Positions 24,391 through 32,917 of a DNA stretch of 64,000 bases are shown in pieces. The notes beneath the pieces were generated by a model that did no database searches, had not been told where the DNA came from, and saw only the letters and a program-made list of their open reading frames with translations. The position numbers were made by a program, and so were the translations under genes. Source of the DNA: DATFRX01 sp035630615 (lineage in GTDB: Bacteria; Actinomycetota; Actinomycetes; Propionibacteriales; Nocardioidaceae); assembly GCA_035630615.1 (NCBI GenBank), contig DASQKI010000055.1:1-64000 (forward strand), given 5' to 3'. Position 1 is the stretch's first letter, and every line of letters begins with the position of its first letter.

Positions 24391-26208
24391 ATGGGCTCGG
24401 TGGTTCAAGACCTCATCGGTTCGGTCCTTGCCGCCTGCGCCGAGAATCGTTCGGGCGACATCCTCCGTGGAATTCCGGCGCTGGAGGATGTCGATCCGGA
24501 CACTTTCGGGATCTGCCTCGCAACCGCGGACGGCCACATCTACGAAGTGGGCGACAGCGGCCTGCCGTTTTGCATCCAGTCGATCTCGAAGCCGTTCACG
24601 TACGGCATCGCGCTGACTGACAACGGCATTGACCTGGTAGACGCCAAGATCGACGTCGAGCCGTCGGGGGAGCTGTACAACGAGATCAGCCTGCACCCGG
24701 TGACCCACCGGCCTCGCAACCCGATGATCAACGCGGGAGCGTTGGTCGCCGCCAGCCTGGTCGCCGGAGCGACTCCGGAAGAACAGATCGAACGCATCGG
24801 CCGCACGTATTCGATGTACGCGGGTCGTGAGCTTGCGCTTGACGAGGACATCTTCGCCTCTCAGCTCGAGTCTGGCCATCGCAACCGGGCGATCGGCCAC
24901 ATGCTTCGTGAGTTCGGCATCCTCGAAGGGAATCCGGACATCGTCCACGACATCTACCTGCGGGCGTGCTCGACGATGGTCACCTGTCGGGACCTGAGCA
25001 TGATGGGCGCGACGTTGGCCAACGGGGGAGTCAACCCAGTCACCGGCGAACGAGTTCTGGCAGGCAAGTACACCGAACGCGTGCTGAGCGTCATGTCAAC
25101 ATGCGGAATGTACGACGCCGCCGGCGCGTGGTTCGCCCAGGTTGGGTTGGCCGCCAAGAGCGGGGTAGGCGGCGGCATCGTCGCGGTGCTTCCTGGCCAG
25201 CTGTCGATCGCGGCCTTCTCCCCGCGCCTCGACGACCACGGCAACAGCGTGCGGGCGTTCGAGGCCTGCCGGCGGCTCTCCCGGGACCTCGAACTCCACG
25301 AGCTCCACGTCGCGCGGGCGGCCCGCAGCGCCATTCGTGCCTCGTATGACGTGATGGAGTCGCCGTCGGCGGTCTGGCGACCGGAGGCCGACCGTCGCCT
25401 GCTCGACGAGCACGGGCGGAAGGCGCGGATCTACGAGGCCCACGGCGATCTGCTGTTCGGTGGGGTCGAGTCGGTCGTGCGGGAGATCTCCGAGGCGTGT
25501 CACGGGCTTGACTTGGTGGTGTTGGACGTACGCCGGGTCGGCGAGGTCGCCGAGGTCTCGCGACGGCTTCTTGCCGACCTGTGTCGGTTTGTACGTGACC
25601 AGGGTTGCGAGGTCGTGCTGATCGACCCGGACGGCCTGCGTGCCGGTACGGCCGACGGTGACGACGTCCTGCCCACCTTCGCCACGGTCGCTGCCGCCAT
25701 CGTGTGGTGTGAGGACTGGCTGATCGAACGCTACGGCGGTCGTCGTCCGGCCGAGGAGAGGTACCGGTTCCGCGACCATCCCCTGTTCGCTCAGGCGACC
25801 CCCCGCGTCGTGGACGAGCTGGAGCGCCGCATGCAACCCTGCTCCTTCGCCGACGGCGAGTTGATCGTCGCGGAGAGGGACACCGACGCCGGGGTCTTTC
25901 TGACAATGCGCGGGCGCGTACGCTGCTCGCTCACGACAACCGACGGCATCACACGACACCTTGCCACCCTGACCCCCGGGACCTGCTTCGGCGAGGTGTA
26001 CCTGATGGCCGACGGGCCGCATCCGTTCGCCCTGCACGCCGACGGCCCGGTCGAGGTCTTCGAGCTCACCCGCGACGAGTTCGCCAAGATCGGTCAGCAG
26101 GATTCCGAACTCTGGGCCGCGATCGTCGCCATCTTCATGTCCGCTCTCCGCAACGACCTCGACCGCGCCCTGCGTTCGCTGGCCGCGGGTCGCATGATCA
26201 CCCGATGA
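24391..26208 (+). CDS. glsA: glutaminase with C-terminal STAS and cyclic-nucleotide-binding-like domains
   Basis: A 605-residue fusion. Residues about 1-305 are a serine-dependent beta-lactamase-fold glutaminase, converting L-glutamine to L-glutamate and ammonia. The catalytic SxxK is S64-I-S-K67 in FCIQSISKPFTYGIAL, with further active-site stretches NPMINAGALVAASL and KSGVGGGIVAVLPG. Residues about 340-450 are a STAS domain (ARIYEAHGDLLFGGVESVVR, LDLVVLDVRRVGEV). Residues about 470-595 are a cNMP-binding-like domain (FADGELIVAERDTDAGVFLT, PGTCFGEVYLMADGPHPFAL). STAS and cNMP domains suggest allosteric control by a nucleotide or partner. This three-domain architecture is known from other bacteria. 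Confidence 0.9.
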   Translation: MGSVVQDLIGSVLAACAENRSGDILRGIPALEDVDPDTFGICLATADGHIYEVGDSGLPFCIQSISKPFTYGIALTDNGIDLVDAKIDVEPSGELYNEISLHPVTHRPRNPMINAGALVAASLVAGATPEEQIERIGRTYSMYAGRELALDEDIFASQLESGHRNRAIGHMLREFGILEGNPDIVHDIYLRACSTMVTCRDLSMMGATLANGGVNPVTGERVLAGKYTERVLSVMSTCGMYDAAGAWFAQVGLAAKSGVGGGIVAVLPGQLSIAAFSPRLDDHGNSVRAFEACRRLSRDLELHELHVARAARSAIRASYDVMESPSAVWRPEADRRLLDEHGRKARIYEAHGDLLFGGVESVVREISEACHGLDLVVLDVRRVGEVAEVSRRLLADLCRFVRDQGCEVVLIDPDGLRAGTADGDDVLPTFATVAAAIVWCEDWLIERYGGRRPAEERYRFRDHPLFAQATPRVVDELERRMQPCSFADGELIVAERDTDAGVFLTMRGRVRCSLTTTDGITRHLATLTPGTCFGEVYLMADGPHPFALHADGPVEVFELTRDEFAKIGQQDSELWAAIVAIFMSALRNDLDRALRSLAAGRMITR

Positions 26209-26265
26209 TCCGTTCCGGATGTCAGTCCGGTCGACCAGCCTTGTGGAACGACGGTTCAGTGGGCC

Positions 26266-26775
26266 TCAGAGCATGCTGGGGTCGCGCGTCGGGCTGATGC
26301 GGGCCTCGTAGTGGCAGAACTCGGAGTCGGCTTCGACAAGGTGGAAGCCCGCGTTGTCGAGGGTCCGCTGTGACGCGACATTGTCAAGATCGGTATCAGC
26401 GCGGATCGTCGTCACGCCGAGGCCGGCGGCAATCTGCACGAGGGCTCGCAGTGCTTCGGTCGCGTAGCCGTGGCCTCGTGCGGAGGATGCGAGACCGTAG
26501 CCGATCTCCACGACTCCGCCGTCAGGAGGTCCCTTGAAGCCGACGCCACCAATCGCCAGCCCGTCGGACTGACGCCTGATCTGGTAGTAGCCGAACGGAC
26601 GCTGCTCGCCGTTGTGCTCAGTAGCGAGCAAAAAGCCGCCGGTAGCAGCCAGGTCTCCTTCGAAGGGGTAGTCGACCGCCCAAGCGTCGCCTGATTGAGG
26701 CGCACGATCGTGGATGCGCTGTGCCTCCCGCACATCGACCGCGTGCAAGTTCAACCGTGCAGTGCGGGAATCCAT
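26266..26775 (-). CDS. GNAT-family acetyltransferase (RimJ/RimL-like)
   Basis: A protein of about 169 residues. The acetyl-CoA-binding region is GYGLASSARGHGYATEALRA, matching the Q/RxxGxG/A signature, followed by ATTIRADTDLDN-like VTTIRADTDLDNVASQRTLD with NAGFHLVE, typical of RimJ/RimL N-acetyltransferases. ATG 26775 was preferred over GTG 26784 (three residues longer). Target unknown; single gene. Confidence 0.85.
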   Translation of the reverse strand: MDSRTARLNLHAVDVREAQRIHDRAPQSGDAWAVDYPFEGDLAATGGFLLATEHNGEQRPFGYYQIRRQSDGLAIGGVGFKGPPDGGVVEIGYGLASSARGHGYATEALRALVQIAAGLGVTTIRADTDLDNVASQRTLDNAGFHLVEADSEFCHYEARISPTRDPSML

Positions 26776-26835
26776 GTCGAGCACTCAACCAGCATGAATC
26801 AGCTGAACTCAACGGAGTTACGGCGCCTTGCCTGG

Positions 26836-27324
26836 TCAGGGTCGGACTGCGGCGCGTACTTGATCCAGCATCTCCTGCTCGCCCTTGCTGACCTGCTCTG
26901 CGCCGAACCCCATGAATCCGCCCTCCTTGGCGGCGTTGGCCGCGGCTTGTGCCGTCGCGACGAGCCAGTCACCGAAGGCTGCGGCCTCTTCGGGGGTTGC
27001 CCGGGCCGCGACGATCGCCTGGACGGCTCTCAGCTCGACCAGGACTTGCTCACCACCCGGTGCCGTCCCCTCCAGAGATGAGGGCCGGTAGCCCTTGAGG
27101 GGGTTTTGTTTCTGCTGGACCTGGTTCTGGATGTCGAGGGCCAGCTCGGCCACCAACTGTTCTCGGCTGGCGGGATTCGTGGCGGCCTTGAGCGTTGCCA
27201 TCGTCTCCTTCGCGGTCTCGATCGGACCGCCGGGATCGGCCAGAGAGATGGCCAGACCAGCGACGAACGGTGCCCGCACGATCCGGTTCCAGTCCTCCTC
27301 GGAGAAGTCACTCTTGGTCGTCAC
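26836..27324 (-). CDS. conserved hypothetical protein
   Basis: A 162-residue soluble, mainly helical protein. It starts VTTKSDFSEEDWNRIVRAPF, VAGLAISLADPGGPIETAKE and ends GEQEMLDQVRAAVRP. No catalytic motif is evident. GTG 27324 is preferred because AAAGGA lies six bases upstream; that sequence is itself inside an in-frame ATG-AAA-GGA at 27339 which would be the alternative start. It sits 91 bases behind the SHOCT protein gene at 27416 on the same strand. Family not recognised with certainty. Confidence 0.65.
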   Translation of the reverse strand: MTTKSDFSEEDWNRIVRAPFVAGLAISLADPGGPIETAKETMATLKAATNPASREQLVAELALDIQNQVQQKQNPLKGYRPSSLEGTAPGGEQVLVELRAVQAIVAARATPEEAAAFGDWLVATAQAAANAAKEGGFMGFGAEQVSKGEQEMLDQVRAAVRP

Positions 27325-27415
27325 GGCACGTCCTTTCATCCGAAGACCCTGACGGTTCGACTCTAGTCGGCCGTCATTCTCACGATGCCTACGGACTCGT
27401 CGAACCCGTGGTGAA

Positions 27416-27793
27416 TCAGCCCAGGACCTTGGCCTTGGCCGCCTCGTAGTCCGCCTCTGAGATGTCACCGCGGTCGCGCAGATCGGCCAGCTTGGCGAAC
27501 TCATCAGCCATGCCGGACGGGCGAGCAGCGTCCTGGACGTACTGACGAAGCTGCTGCTCGCTCTGGCGGGCATGTTCGAGGGATCGCTCGTGCATCGAGG
27601 CGCCGCGTGCGATCAGGTAAATAAGGACACCCAACCAGGGCACGATGATCACGAACAGGCACCACAGGCCCTTGCCCCAACCCGAGAGTCCGTGGTCGCG
27701 GAAGATGTCAGCCACGATCGCGATGAGCAACCAGAACCATGCCACCAACAGCATGAACCACAAGATCTCTCCGACGACTTCCCAAAAGTCCAC
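27416..27793 (-). CDS. PLDc_N/SHOCT-domain membrane protein, paralogue
   Basis: A 125-residue paralogue of the protein at 23990-24382 with the same plan. Two membrane helices (ILWFMLLVAWFWLLIAIVAD with DIFRDHGLSGWGKGLWCLFV and VPWLGVLIYLIARG), a charged linker with QQLRQYVQDAARP, and a SHOCT domain (FAKLADLRDRGDISEADYEA, AKAKVLG). GTG 27793 has AAGGAG six bases upstream. The two copies face each other across the glutaminase, GNAT and hypothetical genes. Confidence 0.85.
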   Translation of the reverse strand: MDFWEVVGEILWFMLLVAWFWLLIAIVADIFRDHGLSGWGKGLWCLFVIIVPWLGVLIYLIARGASMHERSLEHARQSEQQLRQYVQDAARPSGMADEFAKLADLRDRGDISEADYEAAKAKVLG

Positions 27794-27968
27794 GTCGCGC
27801 TCCTTACATCCGGAAGGGCAAACCGATCCGATCGAGGTGGCCCTCATCGAGAATTCTTCGCCCGGCCGGCCTCGCGGGCATCACCCACGCAAGGTGACGC
27901 CGCACAGCAGACCGATCGTTCGCGCGTACTTCAGGTTGACTCCAGGTTGGGCGGACACAATCGGTCCC

Positions 27969-28480
27969 TATGGTGAGCCGAATGAATCGGTGGCTGATTT
28001 CGGGAATCGCCGTCGTCGCCGCGGTGGCCGGCGGCGTACCCGATGATGTGGGTCAAGATCGTCGGCGGTGAGGTCTACGTGAACCTGTCGGCCGACGCCG
28101 CGACCACGGCGACGATCGTCGACGAGACTGCATCGGCGACGTTGGCTGACTTCGAGGTGGAGCTAACCGGCGACAGCCTCAGTCAGTTCGTCTACGCGAA
28201 TCGAAACGAGGTGCTGATCCGCGCGCGGGAGCTCATCTCCAACTTCGACGAGGCAGGGGGCAGAGGACCTCAACTCGCTGGGCACGCTGGAGTTTTGGGC
28301 CGCCGGCAGTCATCAGCACGGGCCGATGCTCGAACTGGACCCGTCGGCTGCCCACGTCGCGAGAAATCGGATCGAAGCCCTGATGTCGACGCATACGGAG
28401 AGCGGCAGCTCGACCTCACGATCACCAAGGGGCGGGTGATGCCCAACGGGCTGGTGATGCCACCCGAGTCGGTCAACTAG
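27969..28480 (+). pseudogene. exported hypothetical protein with three frameshifts
   Basis: Reading across three frame changes gives one coherent exported protein. Signal segment MNRWLISGIAVVAAVAGGVP (from ATG 27969 or 27981), then MMWVKIVGGEVYVNLSADAA and a beta-rich part to ISNFDEAG. Next comes AEDLNSLGTLEFWAAGSHQH in a second frame, and finally LDLTITKGRVMPNGLVMPPE back in the earlier frame. The shifts fit an extra G near 28041, an extra G in the five-G run at about 28257-28261, and a missing G near 28400. Three small G indels in 500 bases indicate gene decay or sequencing error. No family is recognised. Confidence 0.55.
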
Positions 28481-28805
28481 CGTCTAGCGCATCGACAATG
28501 CGCTGGAGGTCCTGGCGGAACAATCGTTCGTCACCCCTGGGGTCCGGGATCGAGAGAACGTGCTCGCGCACCACCATCAGCATGAGCATGGCGTTCTTGC
28601 CACGGTCCACAGGGATCACACCTGCCCGCACTGCTTCGTCAACGATGGCGAACAGTTGGGCGATGGCCTTGACCGCGGTCGTCTGGTCGACGATGCCGTG
28701 AATCTCACCGGCGAGCGGCGCACCCACCGCATCACCGGGCGCGAGCCGTTGCATCATGCCGAGAGCTCGGCCGGCCAGATCTGCTTGGTTCCGTCCCACG
28801 GGCAT
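28473..28805 (-). CDS. small conserved hypothetical protein
   Basis: A 110-residue, mainly helical soluble protein (AGRALGMMQRLAPGDAVGAP, VKAIAQLFAIVDEAVRAGV, ending RLFRQDLQRIVDALDAS). No motif recognised. It follows the LigD-like gene by 34 bases on the same strand and may be co-transcribed. Its 3' end overlaps the convergent pseudogene by eight bases. Confidence 0.55.
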   Translation of the reverse strand: MPVGRNQADLAGRALGMMQRLAPGDAVGAPLAGEIHGIVDQTTAVKAIAQLFAIVDEAVRAGVIPVDRGKNAMLMLMVVREHVLSIPDPRGDERLFRQDLQRIVDALDAS

Positions 28806-28839
28806 CGCCTTAGCCTACGGTGGCCACAGGCTCCTCCGT

Positions 28840-30465
28840 TCACCGGAAGTCGGGCAGCGTCTGACGGGCCTGTAGCAGGGGACGGAACGGATCGCCGCGC
28901 CCGTCGAGGCGGTCGAGCACCGTACGCATCGTGAACGAGGCCGGTCCTAGGTCCGGATCGTCGAGCTCGTCCCACTCGATCGGCGCCGACACGGGAGCGC
29001 CGGCGGCGGCTCGCGGACTGTACGGCGCGACGAGGGTCTTGTTGACCGCGTTCTGGGTGTAGTCGAGCCGGGTGCGCCCGCCTCGGTCGCCGACGCCCCA
29101 CTTCCAGCTGACCAGGTCCGGCTGCACTCGCCCGATCGTCTTCGACAGCTTCTCGACCCACGCGCGAGTCTCGTCGAAGCCCGGGCCGCGTTCGATCGGT
29201 ACCCAGACCTGGATGCCGCGTCGCCCGGTGATCTTGGGGAACCCCGCGATCCCCAGGTGCTCGAAAGCGGTCCGGTGAAGGCGCGCGAGAGTGAGAACGT
29301 CTTCCCAGCTCGTGTCCTTTCCCGGATCGATGTCGACCAGCGCGTACGTCGGTTGGCGCGGTTGGTCCGCCAGTGACGTCCAGGCGTGCCACTCCAGCGC
29401 GCCGTAGTTCGCCGCCCATACCAAGGCGGCGGCCTCGTCGACCATCAAGTACGTCGTGGCCTCGCCTGAGTCGGCGTCGGGGTTGTCCCATCGGGGCAGC
29501 CAGTCCGGCGCGTGCGAAGGCAGTTGCTTGTGCCAGAAGCCCTTGCTGTCGGCGCCGTTGGGGAATCGGTGCAGGTTCATGGCGCGTCCCGCCAGGTAAG
29601 GCAGGATCGTCGGGGCAATCCGGGCGGCGTAGGAGATCAGCCCACGTTTGGCCACGGGCTGCTCGCGCTCGCGGGCCGGAAACAGCTCCTTGTTGAGATT
29701 CGTCAGCTTCAGCGAGCGGCCGTAGACGTGCCAGGTGCCGCCGTCGCCGAGGTCGTCGAGTGCGGCGAGCTCGTCGTCGGTCAACGCCGGTGTACGCACC
29801 GAGATGGCGGCGCGGGCGGCCGGAAGGTCCGAGCGCCACAACCGGTCGGGGTCCTGCCTGACCTCCTCGTTCGTACGTCCGGAAAGCACCGACCGCGGAT
29901 GCTTCTCTGGATCCCATCCGTCGATGGCATCGTCGTCGCGTTTGTGCAGCAGCAGCCACTCGTCCTGGTCGCCGCCGCGTTCACCGCCCCGGCGGATCAA
30001 CACGAGCCGGCCCCGCAGCTTGCTGCCGTACATGTCCGCGTGCAGCTCCCCGCTGGCCACCGCCGCTGCGGGATCGTCGGTGGCGTGCGGCTCCCACGTG
30101 CCGATGTCCCACACGATGACGTCGCCGCCGCCGTACTCACCGGACGGAATCACGCCCTCGAAGTCGAGATACTCGATCGGGTGATCCTCGACGTGGACGG
30201 CCATCCGGCGGGCCTTCGGGTCGAGGGTCGGGCCCTTCGGCACCGCCCAGCTGACCAGGACCCCGTCGATCTCGAACCGCAGGTCGTAGTGCAACCGACG
30301 GGCGCGATGTCGTTGGACGACGAACCGCGGCTTGTCCCCACCGGGTGGGGTCGCGCGACCCGAGGGTTCGGGCGTACGCGCGAAGTCGCGTTTTCGGTTG
30401 TATTCCGCCAGCTGATCGTTGGCGCGTGCGGTGCCGTCGATGTCACGCTTCCGGGATGCCGCCAT
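28840..30465 (-). CDS. LigD-like 3'-phosphoesterase plus polymerase protein lacking a ligase domain
   Basis: A 541-residue DNA end-processing protein. Residues about 40-215 are a LigD 3'-phosphoesterase domain (RHRARRLHYDLRFEIDGVLV, WAVPKGPTLDP, VEDHPIEYLDFEGVIPSGEY, GGGDVIVWDIGTWEP). Residues about 245-535 are a LigD archaeo-eukaryotic primase-type polymerase (NLNKELFP, MNLHRFPNGADSKGFWHKQL, YALVDIDPGKDTSWEDVL with metal-binding Asp pair, GRRGIQVWVPI, WGVGDRGGRTRLDYTQN). There is no ATP-dependent ligase module and no Ku gene in the window. Classical LigD has these domains in the order polymerase, phosphoesterase, ligase, so this is a rearranged two-domain form. Role: trimming and filling ends in non-homologous end joining, with a separate ligase, by inference. 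Confidence 0.85.
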   Translation of the reverse strand: MAASRKRDIDGTARANDQLAEYNRKRDFARTPEPSGRATPPGGDKPRFVVQRHRARRLHYDLRFEIDGVLVSWAVPKGPTLDPKARRMAVHVEDHPIEYLDFEGVIPSGEYGGGDVIVWDIGTWEPHATDDPAAAVASGELHADMYGSKLRGRLVLIRRGGERGGDQDEWLLLHKRDDDAIDGWDPEKHPRSVLSGRTNEEVRQDPDRLWRSDLPAARAAISVRTPALTDDELAALDDLGDGGTWHVYGRSLKLTNLNKELFPAREREQPVAKRGLISYAARIAPTILPYLAGRAMNLHRFPNGADSKGFWHKQLPSHAPDWLPRWDNPDADSGEATTYLMVDEAAALVWAANYGALEWHAWTSLADQPRQPTYALVDIDPGKDTSWEDVLTLARLHRTAFEHLGIAGFPKITGRRGIQVWVPIERGPGFDETRAWVEKLSKTIGRVQPDLVSWKWGVGDRGGRTRLDYTQNAVNKTLVAPYSPRAAAGAPVSAPIEWDELDDPDLGPASFTMRTVLDRLDGRGDPFRPLLQARQTLPDFR

Positions 30466-30605
30466 CGTCGTCTCCCTTCGGCAGTCACAAGGCTAAGACA
30501 GCCAAGGCATCACTCGATGCAACCTTTCGGGCGTCCGATGACATCTACCTGTCGCCGACGTGAGCATCCGGCTTGCGGGGGCTCCAATTTCCAAGGGGAG
30601 AAATC

Positions 30606-31181
30606 ATGACACGCATCCGCAAGCTGCTCATCGCGGTCGCGTCGGCCGCGGTGGTCGCCTCGGTCGCTTCGGTGGCCTCGCCGGCCAGTGCCGAAGAGCA
30701 GACCTTCACCGACAAGAAGGGCGATGTCCGAGGTGGCTTTGACATCCAGTCCGTCCAGGTGGTCAACACGGGCAAGTGGGTCAAGATCCGTACTCACCAC
30801 CGCAACCTTCGATACGGCGAGATGGCGCCGGGCGGCGGCGTCTCGGTCTACATCGACACCGTGCGCCGGCGGAATGGTCCTGAGTTCCGGTTCGCCGGTC
30901 CGGTCGGGTTCGACGGCGACTACTCCCTCCTCCGGGTCCGCCGTTGGGACACGTTCGGCGGCCCACTGAACTGCAACAGGCTGCGGTTCGGAGTCAACTA
31001 CCAGCGAGACGTGGTGCGCTTCGCGGTGCCCCGTCGGTGTCTCGACCGCGCGTACGACCACCGGGTCGGCAAGGTTCGGGTCGCCGTGAAGGCCGCGCAG
31101 AGCCGATCTGGTGGCGGCCACCCGCGCGTCGACTGGGCACCGAAGCGGCGCACGCTCTATTCGGCGGTCCCCCGCGGCTGA
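30606..31181 (+). CDS. exported protein of unknown function
   Basis: A 191-residue secreted protein. The signal peptide MTRIRKLLIAVASAAVVASV ends at about ASPASA-EEQ. The mature part is a basic beta-rich domain with strands such as WVKIRTHHRNLRYGEM and GVSVYIDTVRRRNGPEFRFA, and two Cys (PLNCNRLRF, PRRCLDRAY) that probably pair. GGGGAG precedes ATG 30606. Followed by a good terminator at 31192-31230. Similar small exported proteins are frequent in Nocardioides-like genomes; function unknown. Confidence 0.75.
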   Translation: MTRIRKLLIAVASAAVVASVASVASPASAEEQTFTDKKGDVRGGFDIQSVQVVNTGKWVKIRTHHRNLRYGEMAPGGGVSVYIDTVRRRNGPEFRFAGPVGFDGDYSLLRVRRWDTFGGPLNCNRLRFGVNYQRDVVRFAVPRRCLDRAYDHRVGKVRVAVKAAQSRSGGGHPRVDWAPKRRTLYSAVPRG

Positions 31182-31191
31182 TCATCTCGCA

Positions 31192-31230
31192 AACGGCGCT
31201 GCCATCCCTTGGGGACGGCGGCGCCGTTTC
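31192..31230 (+). terminator. rho-independent-type hairpin
   Basis: AAACGGCGC at 31192-31200 pairs with GCGCCGTTT at 31222-31230, with further partial pairing inside (GCC with GGC). The 3' arm ends in TTT. It lies 11 bases after the exported-protein gene. Confidence 0.7.
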
Positions 31231-31299
31231 GCCTGTCTACCCGCGCGGATTTTGCCCTCAGGTATCAAACGCTTAGCGTGGGCCGGACATCTTCATTTG

Positions 31300-31488
31300 G
31301 GTACGCCGAGTCCCGCTCGCCCATGACATACGGCACTTCGGGTGCTGCGGAGCGGGAGTGGGGGAACCACATCGGAGACCAGACAAAGCCCGGTTGAGGA
31401 CCGGGACGCAGTCCTCCTGGGGTGAAGCCGCCGAATGCGGCCGGGCACCTTCCAGCCCGAACCCGACAGCTAACCTCACAGGCGGCAG
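31300..31488 (+). promoter_or_regulatory. c-di-AMP riboswitch (ydaO-yuaA leader)
   Basis: The conserved parts of the ydaO class are present: a stem with CCCGCTC (about 31312-31318) pairing with GAGCGGG (about 31350-31356), then GGGGGAACC, then TGGGGTGAAGCCG near 31418-31430, and the highly conserved 3' core CCCGAACCCGACAGCTAACC near 31456-31475 followed by TCACAGGCGGC. GCCG near 31305 can pair with the final CGGC to close the element. Actinobacterial ydaO riboswitches are commonly found before Rpf-like cell-wall hydrolases, as here. They normally switch expression off when c-di-AMP is high. Confidence 0.9.
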
Positions 31489-31500
31489 GGAGGACATCTC

Positions 31501-31995
31501 ATGGTATTTTGCCCTGCTCGAACGCGCTCGCGTCGAGCCAGCCGCAGCGTTACCGCCACTCTCATTACGGCTATAGCGGTCATGTCTCCATTCCTCGTGA
31601 CCGGGACCGCCGACGCGGCGTCGGACCGTACGTGGAACCGACTCGCCGGCTGTGAATCCAGCCGGCGTTGGCACATCAGCACCGGAAACGGCTACCACGG
31701 TGGCCTGCAGTTCTCGTTGTCGACATGGCGGGGATACGGCGGTGGGCAGTTCGCCCGCTACCCGCATCGGGCCCGCCGGGTCGAGCAGGTCATTATCGGC
31801 CAGCGCGTCATGCGCGGGCAGGGCTGGGGCGCATGGCCCGCCTGCTCAAACCGGCTCAACCTCGACCGGCGCGACAAGCGCGGTGTGCCGCGCTCGGTGA
31901 AGCGCTACCGCGCCAACCACCGCGTCGTGATCAGTGATCACGGGGACGCCCGGTCCCCATCGCCGGCCGTCCTGCCGCGAGCCGGAATCTTCTGA
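31501..31995 (+). CDS. Rpf-like transglycosylase (resuscitation-promoting-factor domain)
   Basis: A 164-residue exported protein. Residues 1-40 are a signal peptide (TATLITAIAVMSPFLVTGTA, DAAS). The Rpf domain follows: WNRLAGCESSRRWHISTGNG with the catalytic Glu in the C-E-S motif, then YHGGLQFSLSTWRGYGGGQF, VEQVIIGQRVMRGQGWGAW and PACS; the two Cys form the usual disulfide. It cleaves peptidoglycan glycan strands and promotes regrowth. No LysM or other wall-binding domain is present, so it is a minimal form. GGGAGG lies before ATG 31501, directly behind the c-di-AMP riboswitch, tying expression to wall and turgor signalling. Confidence 0.9.
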   Translation: MVFCPARTRSRRASRSVTATLITAIAVMSPFLVTGTADAASDRTWNRLAGCESSRRWHISTGNGYHGGLQFSLSTWRGYGGGQFARYPHRARRVEQVIIGQRVMRGQGWGAWPACSNRLNLDRRDKRGVPRSVKRYRANHRVVISDHGDARSPSPAVLPRAGIF

Positions 31996-32112
31996 TCGGC
32001 CAACTCCAATAGCGCCACGCCGCCGAGGGCCATTGCTGTGCTCTGGGCGGCGTGGTTGCGGCGTCGCTTCTCGAGGCCGGCGAGGCTTGATCCTTGTAGT
32101 AGGAAGGAACCC

Positions 32113-32868
32113 ATGAAAATCGTCGTCGTCGGAGGCAGCGGGCTGATCGGATCAAAGCTCGTGACGAAATTGCGCGAGGACGGTCAGGAGGCGGTGAACG
32201 CTTCGCCCGACACGGGGGTGAACAGTCTGACCGGCGAGGGACTGGCCGACGCTTTGAAAGGCGCGGATGTGGTCGTCGACGTATCCAACTCTCCTTCGTT
32301 TGAGGCCGAGGCCGCTCTCAGTTTCTTCCAGACCGCGACCGGCAACCTTCTCGCAGCCGAAGCCGATGCGGGCGTGAAGCACCACGTGGCGCTGTCGGTG
32401 GTCGGAACCGTCCGTCTGTCGGAGAGTGGCTACATGCGCGCCAAGATCGCCCAGGAGACCTTGATCAAGGAGTCGTCGATCCCGTACTCAATCGTCCATG
32501 CGACGCAGTTCTTCGAGTTCGTCATGGGCATTGCCGAGGGCGCGGTTGAGGACAACACGGTGCATCTGGCGCCTGTGCTGGTGCAACCGATGGCCGCAGA
32601 CGACGTGGCGAGCGCTGTCGAGCAGATTGCCGTTGGCGCGCCGCGCAACGGGACGGTTGAGATCGGTGGACCTGAGCAGTTTCGTCTCGACGAGCTCGTG
32701 CGTCACACACTGCAGGCACGTGACGATCCCCGTGACGTGGTGGCCGACGTCCACGCTCCCTACTTCGGTGCACCGTTGAGCGAACGTACGCTCGTCCCCG
32801 GCGACGACGCCCTCCTGGGCGCCACTCGATACGAGGATTGGCTCCGCACTGCGGTCGCCGCCCAGTGA
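32113..32868 (+). CDS. NmrA-like / atypical SDR NAD(P)-binding protein
   Basis: A 251-residue protein with an N-terminal Rossmann motif, KIVVVGGSGLIGSKLVTKLR. VVDVSNSPSFEAEAALSFFQ and HHVALSVVGTVRLSESGYMR carry the Ser and Tyr-xxx-Lys (Y-M-R-A-K) of NAD-dependent epimerase-like SDRs, and YSIVHATQFFEFVMGIAEGA is typical of NmrA/YtfG-like quinone-oxidoreductase or redox-sensor proteins. AGGAAGGAA lies upstream of ATG 32113. Substrate unknown; single gene or first of a unit with the YihY gene. Confidence 0.8.
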   Translation: MKIVVVGGSGLIGSKLVTKLREDGQEAVNASPDTGVNSLTGEGLADALKGADVVVDVSNSPSFEAEAALSFFQTATGNLLAAEADAGVKHHVALSVVGTVRLSESGYMRAKIAQETLIKESSIPYSIVHATQFFEFVMGIAEGAVEDNTVHLAPVLVQPMAADDVASAVEQIAVGAPRNGTVEIGGPEQFRLDELVRHTLQARDDPRDVVADVHAPYFGAPLSERTLVPGDDALLGATRYEDWLRTAVAAQ

Positions 32869-32917
32869 CCGACTCGCGTTCAGGATGGGCGAGCGCTGCC
32901 GCGACTAGGCTCGGTTT

